NCBI GenBank assembly: GCA_038238115.1
Contig: JBBRYB010000094.1
Location: forward strand, 1-9,996
Origin: JBBRYB01 sp038238115
GTDB taxonomy: Bacteria > Actinomycetota > Actinomycetes > Propionibacteriales > Nocardioidaceae
Length of the DNA: 9,996 nucleotides
Direction of reading: 5' to 3'
Part shown: piece by piece, positions 1 to 6,636 of the stretch
Layout: every line of letters begins with the position of its first letter
Position numbering within the stretch: position 1 is the first letter of the stretch
Notes under the pieces: model-generated
What the model was told of the DNA's origin: nothing
What the model saw: only the letters and a program-made list of their open reading frames with translations
Database searches by the model: none
Program-made: the position numbers and the translations under genes

Positions 1-749
1 AGGACAACGGCTGGGAAAGGACCCCGCGGGTCCGGTACGCCCTGCTCGACCTCGAGGGCGGCGACCGCATCGGCCTTCCGGCGGCCCAATTTCCGCCCGA
101 TGGCGTCGCCGACACGAGGTACTACCTCGACGGGCGCGGGCGGACGCTGAGCCCCGCCGCCGCCGCCGGCGCGGCGACGGCGTCGTACGACGCCGCGACG
201 CTTCCCGGGCAGGTGTCGTTCGTGGTGCGCTTCGACGAGGAGACGACGCTGGTCGGGTATCCCAAGGCGCATCTGTGGGTGGAGACACCGGACGCGGACG
301 ACGCGGATCTTTTCGTCCTCGTGCAGAAGCTGACGGCCAACGGCACGCCCCTGCAGCAGTTCAACACTGCCAACCAGGGCGCGATGATCCAGGACGTGAC
401 AGAACGTAGCGGATCCGTGCTGCGGTACAAGGGCTCGCCCGGTCGCCTGCGCGTCTCCATGCGGCACCTGGACGAGACCATGTCCACCGACGCAGTGCCG
501 GAGCACGCCTTCGACCGCGTGGAGAAACTGCAGTCCGGACAGATCGTGGACGTCCAGATCGATCTGTTCCCCATCGGCCTGGTGTTCCACCCCGGCGAGC
601 AGCTCCGGCTCGTGATCAGCGCCAAGAATCCGCTGGGCGGGATCTTCCCCGGCAACGACTTCTACGACGGGCGGCCCGACGGACGACTCATCATCCACAC
701 AGGCGGATCGCAGGCGTCCTACCTCAATCTGCCCGTCATGGCCACCTGA
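1..749 (+). CDS. CocE/NonD-family hydrolase, C-terminal part (5' end outside window)
   Basis: The open frame runs from base 3 to a TGA at 747-749 with no start, giving 248 residues of a protein that begins before the window. The visible part matches the C-terminal jelly-roll domain of the X-Pro dipeptidyl-peptidase/cocaine esterase (CocE/NonD) family. Landmarks in order are WERTPRVRYALLD near the start, a GYPKAHLWVE strand, DLFVLVQKL, RYKGSPGRLRVSMRHLDE, the PIGLVFHPGEQLRLVIS strand and a closing IHTGG. In this family the Ser-Asp-His catalytic machinery lies in the N-terminal alpha/beta-hydrolase part, so activity cannot be judged here. Members hydrolyse ester or acyl-peptide bonds; the substrate is unknown. 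An internal ATG at 213 is not the start, because homologous sequence continues upstream of it. The gene converges on a LysR gene with 23 bases between stop codons. Family assignment is firm. Confidence 0.9.
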   Translation, partial: DNGWERTPRVRYALLDLEGGDRIGLPAAQFPPDGVADTRYYLDGRGRTLSPAAAAGAATASYDAATLPGQVSFVVRFDEETTLVGYPKAHLWVETPDADDADLFVLVQKLTANGTPLQQFNTANQGAMIQDVTERSGSVLRYKGSPGRLRVSMRHLDETMSTDAVPEHAFDRVEKLQSGQIVDVQIDLFPIGLVFHPGEQLRLVISAKNPLGGIFPGNDFYDGRPDGRLIIHTGGSQASYLNLPVMAT

Positions 750-776
750 CGGGGCGGCGTGCGCGGTCCCTGTCAG
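746..776. terminator. Hairpin spanning both convergent stop codons
   Basis: CTGACGGGG (746-754) pairs with CCCTGTCAG (768-776), giving a nine-base stem with one G-U pair and a 13-base loop. The TGA of the hydrolase (747-749) and the TGA of the LysR gene (773-775, reverse) both lie in the stem. There is no T-tract on either side, so it is not a classical intrinsic terminator. Its position between convergent genes suggests a bidirectional stop or an mRNA 3'-end stabiliser. Confidence 0.45.
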
Positions 777-1663
777 CGGGTGGCGGTCGCCTGGATGATG
801 GCCCGCCGCAAGGCTGTTGTCGCTGCGCTGAGGGGGCGGTCCGCGGGGGCTGCGAGTACGAGCCGTCGCCGCGGCGGCGGTTGGCGCAGATCGACGGTGA
901 CGAGATCGGGCTGGCTGTCGGTGACGTGGTCAGGCAGGAAGCCGATCCCGAGGCCGCCACGGATCAGCGCGATCGCGCTGTCGACGTCGACGACTTCGAA
1001 GGCCACGTGCCGGGTGATGCTGTCGGATTGGAACAGACCGTCGACCATCGCCCGGTTACCCCACTGGGAGGGGAAATCGACGTAGTCGCGGGGAGCGATG
1101 TCGCGGTAGCGCACGTCCCGGGCCCAGGCGAGCGCGTCGTCCCGGCGGCAGACCAGGACGAGGCATATCTGAGCCACCGGAGTGAGCGTGACGCCGGCGG
1201 GTGGCTGGTCGGGCTGCGGGACGAGCGACAGGTCGAACTCCCCGTCCAGCAGCCGTTGCACGTGCTGGTTCTCCGGGCCTGCGGAGAGCCGGAGGCGCAC
1301 CGAGATGCCGGGGTGCAGGTGGTGGAAGCCGCTCAGGACAGCCGGCAGGTCGAGCTCGCCGGTGGACAGGACCGTCCCGAGGGTCACGCTGCCGCGCAAC
1401 CCCCCGGCGAGTGCGTCGAGGTCGTCCCGCACGGCGCGGGCCTGCGCGAGCAGGGTCCGCGCCCGGCCCAGAACCAGGCGGCCGGCGTCGGTGAGTTCGA
1501 CGCCTCGTGTGCCCCGGTCCAACAGGCGCTGGCCGAGCTCGCGTTCCAGCCGGTGGACGGCCGCGGACGCGGCCGACTGGACGATCCCGCCGCGCTGCGC
1601 TCCGCGGGTGAAGCTTCGTTCCTCCGCCACGGCGGCGAAATATTCGAGGTCCCGAAGCTCCAC
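773..1663 (-). CDS. LysR-family transcriptional regulator
   Basis: The product is a 296-residue DNA-binding regulator of usual LysR length. The N-terminal winged helix-turn-helix covers about residues 2-60 (ELRDLEYFAAVAEERSFTR, then VQSAASAAVHRLERELGQ and LLDRGTRGVELTDAGR). The effector-binding domain follows from about residue 90. I chose the GTG at 1663 because AGGAGG lies four bases upstream and the protein then begins MELRDLEYF, the usual family start. An ATG at 1678 and a longer in-frame extension to 1834 have no ribosome site and add sequence unlike the family. LysR proteins usually control a divergent neighbour, but none is recognisable upstream, so the target may be lost or be elsewhere. 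The effector is unknown. The convergent hydrolase is a possible but unproven functional partner. Confidence 0.9.
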   Translation of the reverse strand: MELRDLEYFAAVAEERSFTRGAQRGGIVQSAASAAVHRLERELGQRLLDRGTRGVELTDAGRLVLGRARTLLAQARAVRDDLDALAGGLRGSVTLGTVLSTGELDLPAVLSGFHHLHPGISVRLRLSAGPENQHVQRLLDGEFDLSLVPQPDQPPAGVTLTPVAQICLVLVCRRDDALAWARDVRYRDIAPRDYVDFPSQWGNRAMVDGLFQSDSITRHVAFEVVDVDSAIALIRGGLGIGFLPDHVTDSQPDLVTVDLRQPPPRRRLVLAAPADRPLSAATTALRRAIIQATATR

Positions 1664-2329
1664 CGGCCCTCCTGCCATCGATGACGGGTGATGCCAGTAT
1701 GCAGAACGGTCGTTGGTGTCGCGGAACGGTTGTAGTAGGTCACGGTGACGGTGCACGACAAGAAGCGGCTCTAATGGCTTCTGCCGAGCCTGCCAAACAG
1801 CCCCCGCAGAAGCCATTGAAGCCCTCGCGACCACAACCTGTCCCCGACAGCATGCTTATCGATTCAGCCGGTGGATCCGGGGTAAGTGACCGGCAGGCCG
1901 ACGTCGACGGCGGTGTCCCGCCGGGCACCACGACGGATGAAGCCAACGGCTGGCCGATTGCTCGGTCACCCCAGATCCCGGGTGCTGGTCTGCTGGGCGT
2001 ACACGCAGAGGACCGCAACCTGCCTTTTTTATCCGGCCCGCACGTCGCCTGCGGCGAACACGGGTGAGGCGAAGCGGGATGTAGCGCGAGCCAGCCCGGT
2101 TCGCGTACACCACGGAGATCCGGCCCCAGAAGTCTAGGAGGTTGCAGTGTCCGAGGACCGTCGGCCGCCAAGGTTGAGGACGTCTAGTTCACGGGAGACG
2201 CGTCGAAGTTCCTATCCGTCTCGCGGCTCGCCGGACTGGCGCTATTGCCGCGGTGGTCCGCCGACCGCGGGTTGGTATGTCGGGCTGCCACGACTGAGTA
2301 GTGCACGAGCAATCACTACGGTTGCGCGC
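1664..2329. other. Gene-poor stretch upstream of the LysR gene
   Basis: No frame here gives a recognisable protein; open frames of up to about 140 codons have the Arg/Pro/Ser-rich look of out-of-frame GC-rich DNA. Contents worth noting are a T6 tract at 2025-2030, rare in this base composition, and a well-formed AGGAGG at 2136-2141. The AGGAGG lies five bases before a GTG at 2147 that opens a 126-codon frame of no known family. The LysR promoter should lie here; CATACT on the minus strand near 1699-1694 is a loose -10 candidate. It may be the remains of a gene the LysR protein once controlled. Confidence 0.4.
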
Positions 2330-2527
2330 TCAGGTGTCGAGAGCGGCGCGGAACTGGGCGACGAGGAGATCAACGCGATCGGTGTCGTGGCGCGGGCGCA
2401 GCCGGTCGCTTCGGCTGAGCGTGGTCAGTCCGTGCAGCGCGGCCCACAGCACCTCGGTGATGGTGTCGACGTCTCGCTCGCCGGCGATCGTGGCCGCGGC
2501 GGCGCGCAGTTCGGCGTACGCGGTTGA
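2147..2527 (+). CDS. Doubtful ORF behind a strong Shine-Dalgarno
   Basis: A GTG at 2147 follows AGGAGG (2136-2141) at an ideal spacing of five bases and opens 126 codons. The predicted N-terminus is MSEDRRPPRLRTSSSRE, rich in Arg and Ser, with no domain I recognise. Its 3' half lies antisense to the TetR remnant, where the minus-strand frame is the one with protein-like sequence. The ribosome site may be a leftover from a gene that has since decayed, or chance. I list it only because of the ribosome site. Confidence 0.13.
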   Translation: MSEDRRPPRLRTSSSRETRRSSYPSRGSPDWRYCRGGPPTAGWYVGLPRLSSARAITTVARSGVESGAELGDEEINAIGVVARAQPVASAERGQSVQRGPQHLGDGVDVSLAGDRGRGGAQFGVRG

Positions 2528-2662
2528 CAGCGGCGCCGCAGTGTCCTCGGCGCCGAAGCGCAATCGCGTGGCGCGGGTGAACAGCACGCCAACGACCCGC
2601 GGGCGCTCGCGGCCGACACGGAGCACCTATTCGAGCAGACGCTCAGCCTCGGCCGGACCAGC
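2330..2662 (-). pseudogene. TetR/AcrR-family regulator remnant, C-terminal domain only
   Basis: The frame ending in TGA at 2330-2332 encodes the ligand-binding end of a TetR regulator. It carries TITEVLWAALHGLTTLSRSD, the Trp-His-Gly signature of the WHG-type C-terminal domain. Upstream in the same frame is a TAG (2627-2629, reverse), with family-like sequence continuing before it (AGPAEAERLLE, stop, VLRVGRERPRVVGVLFTRA). A GAG-to-TAG change would explain this. The helix-turn-helix half that should lie some 300 bases further upstream is not visible in any frame. The annotated-looking GTG at 2626, directly behind the stop, would make a 98-residue protein with no DNA-binding domain. I read the locus as a truncated, non-functional regulator. 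Its former target is unknown. Confidence 0.65.
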
Positions 2663-3201
2663 ATTCGATGATCTGCGCCGCACGCCGTGGCGCGACACGC
2701 CGCGTCGATCGTCAGCTGTTGGCCGTTTGATGTGAGAACGCAGTAGGGCCAGAAGACCGTCCCATGACAGCGACCGTTACGGACAAGGGTCGAGTGCTTT
2801 CATCGACAAGAGGCTCGCCCGCGAGCAGAGCACATCGCGACCCGCACAGCTCCCGGGCAGGACAAGGTTTGGCGGACCGCCACCTCGCACTCTGGGGGGC
2901 TGCTGACACGAATCGCGGACAACTGGATAGGCGTCCGCGGGTTCGTCTTGAGCCATCGCGGGAGGCGTCACAGCAAATCTTCCTACGGGCCTACTCGCGA
3001 CGAGATCTCGAACGGCGCCGGTGGGCCGTCGAAGTCGATACAAAGGGACGTCCTGGGCCAGGCTTAGTGCCTCGGCCGCAAGTTTTGCGGTGAGAAGTGC
3101 GCGGGATCGCTCAATGCAACAGTGCGGTTGCGGGCCGCGTGACCGACTGAAGCCCAAAACCCCCTCAATTCGGCAGTTTCGGCCGTTCCGCGAGGGAACC
3201 G
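2663..3201. other. Gene-free stretch between the TetR remnant and the pRiA4b gene
   Basis: I find no supportable gene in these 539 bases. The longest frames are a 109-codon plus frame from 2764 and a 126-codon minus frame from 3157. Neither shows a known domain, a ribosome site or a protein-like residue pattern. The missing N-terminal half of the TetR gene would be expected at its left end but is not detectable. I see no clear repeats, insertion-sequence ends or RNA structures. Confidence 0.4.
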
Positions 3202-3735
3202 CTATTGGTGACGTGGTCCCCAGCCGGGGTGCAGGGCGGGTAGGTCGGTCAGCTGAGGGTCTGCAGGTTGACGGGTTTCCCCGTCGTCACCGTTCCAGCG
3301 TCGTCCGTATTGGTCGGGGATGGACCCCCAGCCCCAGTACGGCAGCGGCCGGTCGGGCGTGATGCCCAGCGCGTCCTGCGGGTCGATGCGCTGGTCCGCG
3401 ACTGTGCACAGGTGGGCCCAGTCATCGCCGAGGTCGAAGACGTAGACAAACTGCTGCCCGGCGGCCAGCGCGCCCAGCCGGGCGGTTTCGTCGAGGCGGG
3501 CCTGCTCGGGTGGGTCGTCCCAGTACCGGTCGATGAGCAGCCCGCCGTGCTCGCCGAGGTCAAACATGTGCAGGTGAGCGCGGTCCCACCGGGCAAAGGC
3601 GTCGTCGATGGCGGTGGCGAGCTGGGCGAAGGTGTGCGAGCGGGCCGCGGCGAAGATGCGTCCGGGCCGGGGCCACAGGGTCTGCCCGCCCCCGTCGATC
3701 AGCTCGATGTGGATCGACAGCCAGGTTCGTGCCAT
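3202..3735 (-). CDS. Plasmid pRiA4b ORF-3 family protein
   Basis: This 177-residue soluble protein matches the pRiA4b ORF-3 family, found on plasmids, near transposons and in many bacterial chromosomes. Its biochemical function is unknown. Family landmarks in order are an N-terminal strand ARTWLSIHIELIDGGGQTLW, the FAQLATAIDDAFARWDRAHL helix followed by HMFDL, the FDLGDDWAHLCTV strand, and a YWGWGSIPDQYG segment near the C-terminus. The ATG at 3735 was chosen because the conserved part starts there. The in-frame extension to 3894 is Arg-rich, unlike the family, and would run into the antitoxin promoter. An AGGA on the minus strand about nine bases before the ATG is a weak ribosome site. The gene is divergent from the toxin-antitoxin operon, with 159 bases between starts, and it suggests past plasmid or transposon traffic. 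Confidence 0.8.
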   Translation of the reverse strand: MARTWLSIHIELIDGGGQTLWPRPGRIFAAARSHTFAQLATAIDDAFARWDRAHLHMFDLGEHGGLLIDRYWDDPPEQARLDETARLGALAAGQQFVYVFDLGDDWAHLCTVADQRIDPQDALGITPDRPLPYWGWGSIPDQYGRRWNGDDGETRQPADPQLTDLPALHPGWGPRHQ

Positions 3736-3868
3736 GAGCCGATCCTGGCAGACCCGCCTGGTCGGACCAGCACGCCAGCACCGACGGTTACATCGGAAGA
3801 GTCTTCTCCGGACAGCTCGATGGCCATGACTCCGTCGTCCGGTAGCGGATCGGCATGCGGGACCCGGT

Positions 3869-3886
3869 GGTGTCACTGGTGATACC
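3869..3886. promoter_or_regulatory. Candidate antitoxin operator (palindrome)
   Basis: GGTGTCACTGGTGATACC is an 18-base inverted repeat: GGTGTCAC and GTGATACC are complementary at seven of eight positions around a TG centre. It overlaps the proposed -10 box of the toxin-antitoxin operon and ends eight bases before the antitoxin ATG. Ribbon-helix-helix antitoxins usually repress their own operon through such sites, so this is the likely autoregulatory operator. Confidence 0.55.
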
Positions 3887-3894
3887 GTGGGCAC
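3883..3894 (+). promoter_or_regulatory. Leaderless -10 element of the antitoxin gene
   Basis: TACCGT (3883-3888) fits the actinobacterial TANNNT -10 box and is followed by six bases and then the ATG at 3895. Transcription would therefore start at or next to the A of the start codon. There is no Shine-Dalgarno sequence before the ATG, in keeping with a leaderless message. Confidence 0.5.
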
Positions 3895-4098
3895 ATGGCG
3901 ATGACTCTACGACTTTCGGATGCCGAAGCGGACGCGCTGCGTCTTCGCGCCGAGCGCGAGTCCCGTTCGATGCAGGATGTCGCGCGGCAGGCTGTGCGCG
4001 AGTACATCGAGAACCACAGTCGCGCTGAGCTGCTCGATCGGGTGCTCGAGGAGGAACTGCCCCGGTACGCGGAGGCCTTGGAGCGCCTCGGTCAGTGA
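3895..4098 (+). CDS. Ribbon-helix-helix antitoxin (partner of Doc)
   Basis: The 67-residue product has the ribbon-helix-helix layout. A short N-terminal strand MTLRLSD is followed by two helices (EADALRLRAERESRS and MQDVARQAVREYIENHSR), covering about residues 3-43. The acidic C-terminal tail (ELLDRVLEEELPRYAEALE) is the part that in such antitoxins wraps and blocks the toxin. Its TGA overlaps the GTG of the Doc toxin gene as GTGA, so the two are translationally coupled, with the antitoxin first, as is usual for type II systems. The start is supported by a TANNNT box placed for leaderless transcription. The antitoxin probably represses its own promoter through the palindrome at 3869-3886. The assignment rests on fold pattern and on the neighbouring toxin. 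Confidence 0.87.
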   Translation: MAMTLRLSDAEADALRLRAERESRSMQDVARQAVREYIENHSRAELLDRVLEEELPRYAEALERLGQ

Positions 4099-4472
4099 TC
4101 TACCTGAGGCTGGCCGAGCTACTGCACGTCGCTGAGCGAACCCTGGGCAGCGAAGTGTCGGTCCGGGATCACGGGTTGCTGCTGTCGGCCTTGGCACGTC
4201 CACAGGCCTCGGCCTTCGGGAGCGATGCGTATCCCAGCCTGGAAGAGAAGGCCGCAGCGTTGCTGCATTCGCTGGCACGCAACCACGCCCTGGTAGATGG
4301 GAACAAGCGACTGGCCCTGGCGGCCACCATCGCGTTCCTCGGCATCAACGGCCGTCGGCTCACCCTCACCAATGACGAGGCATACGAGTTGGTGATGGAG
4401 GTCGCGGCCGGTCAACGGCACGAGATCGCCGAGCTCGCAGGGAAGATCAGGGACGGGAGCCGACCGCGATGA
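4095..4472 (+). CDS. doc: Doc (death-on-curing) family toxin, Fic fold
   Basis: The 125-residue protein has the size and core motif of Doc toxins. HALVDGNKR at residues 64-72 corresponds to the Fic-type motif HxFx(D/N)xNKR of phage P1 Doc. His64, Asp68, Asn70, Lys71 and Arg72 are all present, and Leu replaces the usual Phe. P1 Doc is known to phosphorylate elongation factor Tu and stop translation; this protein probably does the same when freed from its antitoxin. The catalytic motif is intact and there is no frameshift, so the toxin should be active. The GTG start overlaps the antitoxin stop, with GGAG 11 bases upstream. Such pairs stabilise plasmids and islands or respond to stress. It belongs to the Doc branch, since the motif reads NKR and not the GNGR of AMPylating Fic proteins. 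Confidence 0.92.
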   Translation: MIYLRLAELLHVAERTLGSEVSVRDHGLLLSALARPQASAFGSDAYPSLEEKAAALLHSLARNHALVDGNKRLALAATIAFLGINGRRLTLTNDEAYELVMEVAAGQRHEIAELAGKIRDGSRPR

Positions 4473-4691
4473 GACCTCACGCCCTGGCACCTGCCACCGC
4501 GTCCGGATGTCCGCGGGGGGATCCGTGACCGGAGCTTGGCCTGCGCGGCGTATCGAGGGTGAGCGGGCCGAGCCTGCGGGTCTGACAGCTGATGGTGGTG
4601 CTCTGCATGGACGCAGGAGACCCGAGTCCGAGCCGTCAACGCTCCTGGCCGAGTTCCCGATGGCGCCCGGGAATTTCAGAGCGGCGGTCAC

Positions 4692-4703
4692 TAGTCTGAT
4701 GCT
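4692..4703 (+). promoter_or_regulatory. Leaderless -10 element of the GNAT gene
   Basis: TAGTCT (4692-4697) fits TANNNT and is followed by six bases, GATGCT, and then the GTG start at 4704. No Shine-Dalgarno sequence precedes the start. The spacing is the same as before the antitoxin and marR genes, which supports both the promoter and the chosen start. Confidence 0.45.
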
Positions 4704-5330
4704 GTGGATTGGCCCTTCTTCGACCTGCGTCTGACCTATCGCAACGTCGTAGTCCGGGCGGTGACCGACGCCGACTTGCCGCGACTGATGGCGATCCACC
4801 CCGCGGATGCCGAGCAGAATCCCGCTGCGCTTCGCTTCGAATGGCTCGACAGTGACAGCGATCGGCAGCGCCTCTTCCTGCAAGGCGTGTGGGCGAATCG
4901 GGGTCGGTGGTCTCCGTCGTCGTGGTGCCTCGACATGGTAGTCGAGGTCGACGATGAGGTCGTCGGAGTGCAGTCGTTGGAGGGCGATGACTTTCCGCTG
5001 CTGGGCACGGTCGATTCCGCCTCCTGGCTGAGCAGGTCCGCTCGCGGGCGAGGGACCGCGACGGCAATGCGCACTGCAATTCTCGCGCTGGCTTTCGGAC
5101 CCCTGGGCGCGGTCGCCGCGGTGTCGTCGGCAGAGCCGGCCAACGTCGCGTCGCTGGCAGTCTCCCGCCGACTCGGGTACGTCGCCAACGGGCTCTCCCG
5201 AATCAACTCCCCGCACGGCGTGGTCGAACTCGAGCACCTCCGGTTGACTCGTGAGCGCTGGCTCGCTGAGCGGCAACAGGTCGATGTCTTCGGAGCCGAG
5301 GCGTGCCTGCCCTGGTTCGGCCTCACGTGA
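4704..5330 (+). CDS. GNAT-family N-acetyltransferase (RimJ/RimL-like)
   Basis: The 208-residue product looks like a GCN5-related acetyltransferase, which moves an acetyl group from acetyl-CoA to an amine. The N-terminal strand NVVVRAVTDADLPRLMAI (about residues 14-31) leads into the fold. The SARGRGTATAMRTAILALAF segment (about 112-131) carries the R-x-x-G-x-G/A-type pyrophosphate-binding loop of motif A and its helix. EPANVASLAVSRRLGYV (about 144-160) is the motif B region, with the Asn and the SRRLGY signature of RimJ/RimL-type enzymes. The target amine is unknown. The GTG start is chosen for its TANNNT box six bases upstream; the next in-frame ATG, at Met29, would cut the first strand. The gene stands alone, 231 bases after doc. 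Family is firm; substrate is open. Confidence 0.85.
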   Translation: MDWPFFDLRLTYRNVVVRAVTDADLPRLMAIHPADAEQNPAALRFEWLDSDSDRQRLFLQGVWANRGRWSPSSWCLDMVVEVDDEVVGVQSLEGDDFPLLGTVDSASWLSRSARGRGTATAMRTAILALAFGPLGAVAAVSSAEPANVASLAVSRRLGYVANGLSRINSPHGVVELEHLRLTRERWLAERQQVDVFGAEACLPWFGLT

Positions 5331-5432
5331 GCGGCCGCGTGCACCGGCATTGCTACGCCGGGCACGCCATCGCGCGGGCGACCAGCCCTTGCGCGGAGGC
5401 CCAGCACTTTTGTGAACTTACCTGGTGCAAAA

Positions 5433-5457
5433 CGGCATGTGGCTCCGAAACGTGCCG
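5433..5457. terminator. Hairpin in the gap after the GNAT gene
   Basis: CGGCATGT (5433-5440) can pair with ACGTGCCG (5450-5457), eight pairs with one G-U, around a nine-base loop. It lies about 100 bases after the GNAT stop and 110 bases before the next start. There is no T-tract, so a terminator role is only a guess. Confidence 0.25.
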
Positions 5458-5567
5458 CGGCGCCCTGCCCAGCTGAACGCCGCTTGACGATCCCTCGGTG
5501 AGATGCGGGAGAGGCTGCTGGGGATACCACGGATGTCTGTCGACCTTCATCTCGTTGGCTTGCCGCC

Positions 5568-6166
5568 ATGGCCATCGTCTACAAGGCAACCGTCAGACCG
5601 TCGAAGGAGGCGATCGTCACTGACTGGCTCGACCAACAGCCCTGGGGTGGCTCCGGGGTAGTGGAGGTGCTCGGCAGCTACCGCTTCGATGACCCGGACG
5701 GGGAGGTGGGGGTCGAGGCGCTCCTGGTCGATCGGGGCGGCATCGTCCTGCACATCCCACTGACCTACCGCGCCGCACAGATCGCGGGGAGCAAGAAGTT
5801 CCTCGTGGCCACAATGCAGCACTCTGTGCTCGGCGACCGCTGGGTCTACGACGCCATGGGCGACCCTGTGGCGATCGACTGCTTCGTGCGCGCGCTTCGT
5901 GGCGAACAGAAGCGAGCGGCGGTCCAGCTCTGGGATGGCGACACGCTGGTGGAGCATCGCGAGCCAATCGTGCGGGTACACGTGCAGTCCGGCCAGGACG
6001 CATCTGGCTTTGATGCCGAAGACGTCACCGTGGTGGAGAGAAGGCCGGGGAGCGCCTTGCCGTCGGGCACGTGGTCGGGACGGCCCTCGAGGGTCCGTGC
6101 CAGCTCGTCGCTACGTGGCCAGGCGGCCAGGGCGTTGTCGCGGCATTGGTCGGCCGCGAACGATAG
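5568..6166 (+). CDS. Maltokinase N-terminal-cap-like protein, apparent one-base frameshift
   Basis: The N-terminus resembles the cap domain of actinobacterial maltokinases, which also occurs as a stand-alone protein of about 200 residues with unknown role. Landmarks are MAIVYKATVRPSKEAIVTDW, YRFDDPDGEVGVEALLVDR, HIPLTYRAAQIAG and HSVLGDRWVYDAMGDP. There is no kinase domain. The frame that starts at the ATG stays open to 6290. After about residue 161 it turns Ser/Arg-rich and low in hydrophobics, and it overlaps the next gene. Moving one frame over after the G4 run at 6047-6050 gives ERLAVGHVVGTALEGP, then QLVATWPGGQGVVAALVGRER and a stop at 6164-6166. That makes a 199-residue protein of family length. 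A lost G in the run, real or a sequencing error, explains this. No ribosome site precedes the ATG. Confidence 0.75.
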
Positions 6167-6478
6167 GACTCGGTTCATCCCACAGGCCGAACCTCCCACG
6201 GCGACGTTACGACGTTGGAAGAGAGCGTCTGCGACTGGCCTTTCCCGAACGACTGGCACGATTATCTCGCCAGCTTCGTGCCGATGCTGACAGGGGCACC
6301 CGAGCACAGCCGAATGACGGATGGCGATCGGGTGGCGGTCTGGTACTTCCCTCAGACGGCGGTAACGACCACGACGTTGGCGAGTGAGCTGTTCACAGTG
6401 CGAGACGGGCAGATCGTCGAGATCCGTCTCGCCTTCGACCGCCTCGGCTACATCCCGCAGCAACAGCAGCCGGCATGA
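6167..6478 (+). pseudogene. SnoaL/NTF2-like protein, 5'-truncated
   Basis: The frame ending at TGA 6476-6478 encodes the C-terminal part of a SnoaL-like protein of the NTF2-fold superfamily, whose members are small cone-shaped enzymes or ligand-binding proteins. Visible strands are MTDGDRVAVWYFPQT and ASELFTVRDGQIVEIRLAFD, and the helix segment PNDWHDYLASFVPML comes before them. Family-like sequence seems to begin at HGDVTTLEE, soon after the stop of the preceding gene. The expected first helices, some 30-50 residues, are missing. No ATG or GTG is available; the only candidate is a TTG at 6215, giving 87 residues. The gene is therefore probably a remnant left by a deletion that joined it to the preceding gene. 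A short functional protein from the TTG cannot be excluded. Confidence 0.5.
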
Positions 6479-6636
6479 CACCACACGCGGGCGACTCGTC
6501 GCGCACTCTGATCGACCGGAACAGTTCGGCGGCGGCCGCACCGGTCACCCTGGTCGCGCTGTCCTGATCGAACGAGGTATGCAGCAAGGCCATCAGGTCG
6601 CTGGGGGTCGTGTGGTTTGGCACGCTGGCCCTCGTT

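Noticed and set aside
881..1684. 267-codon plus-strand open frame
   Set aside because: It is antisense to the LysR gene and has no recognisable domain or ribosome site.
1664..1834. N-terminal extension of the LysR gene to 1834
   Set aside because: The extra residues do not look like LysR, and AGGAGG sits just before the GTG at 1663.
2016..2030. Possible intrinsic terminator ending in T6
   Set aside because: The stem before the T-tract is only four to five pairs with a bulge, and no gene ends nearby.
2764..3093. Plus-strand frame of 109 codons starting at an ATG
   Set aside because: It has no ribosome site, no known motif, and a residue mix typical of non-coding GC-rich DNA.
3736..3894. N-terminal extension of the pRiA4b protein to 3894
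   Set aside because: The added sequence is Arg-rich, unlike the family, and overlaps the toxin-antitoxin operator.
4497..4516. Short hairpin (CCGCG/CGCGG) after doc as a terminator
   Set aside because: It has five pairs with a ten-base loop and no T-tract, which is expected by chance in this base composition.
4119..5276. 385-codon minus-strand open frame
   Set aside because: It runs antisense to doc and the GNAT gene, whose frames carry clear family motifs; its own sequence has no domain. Long antisense frames are common in GC-rich DNA.
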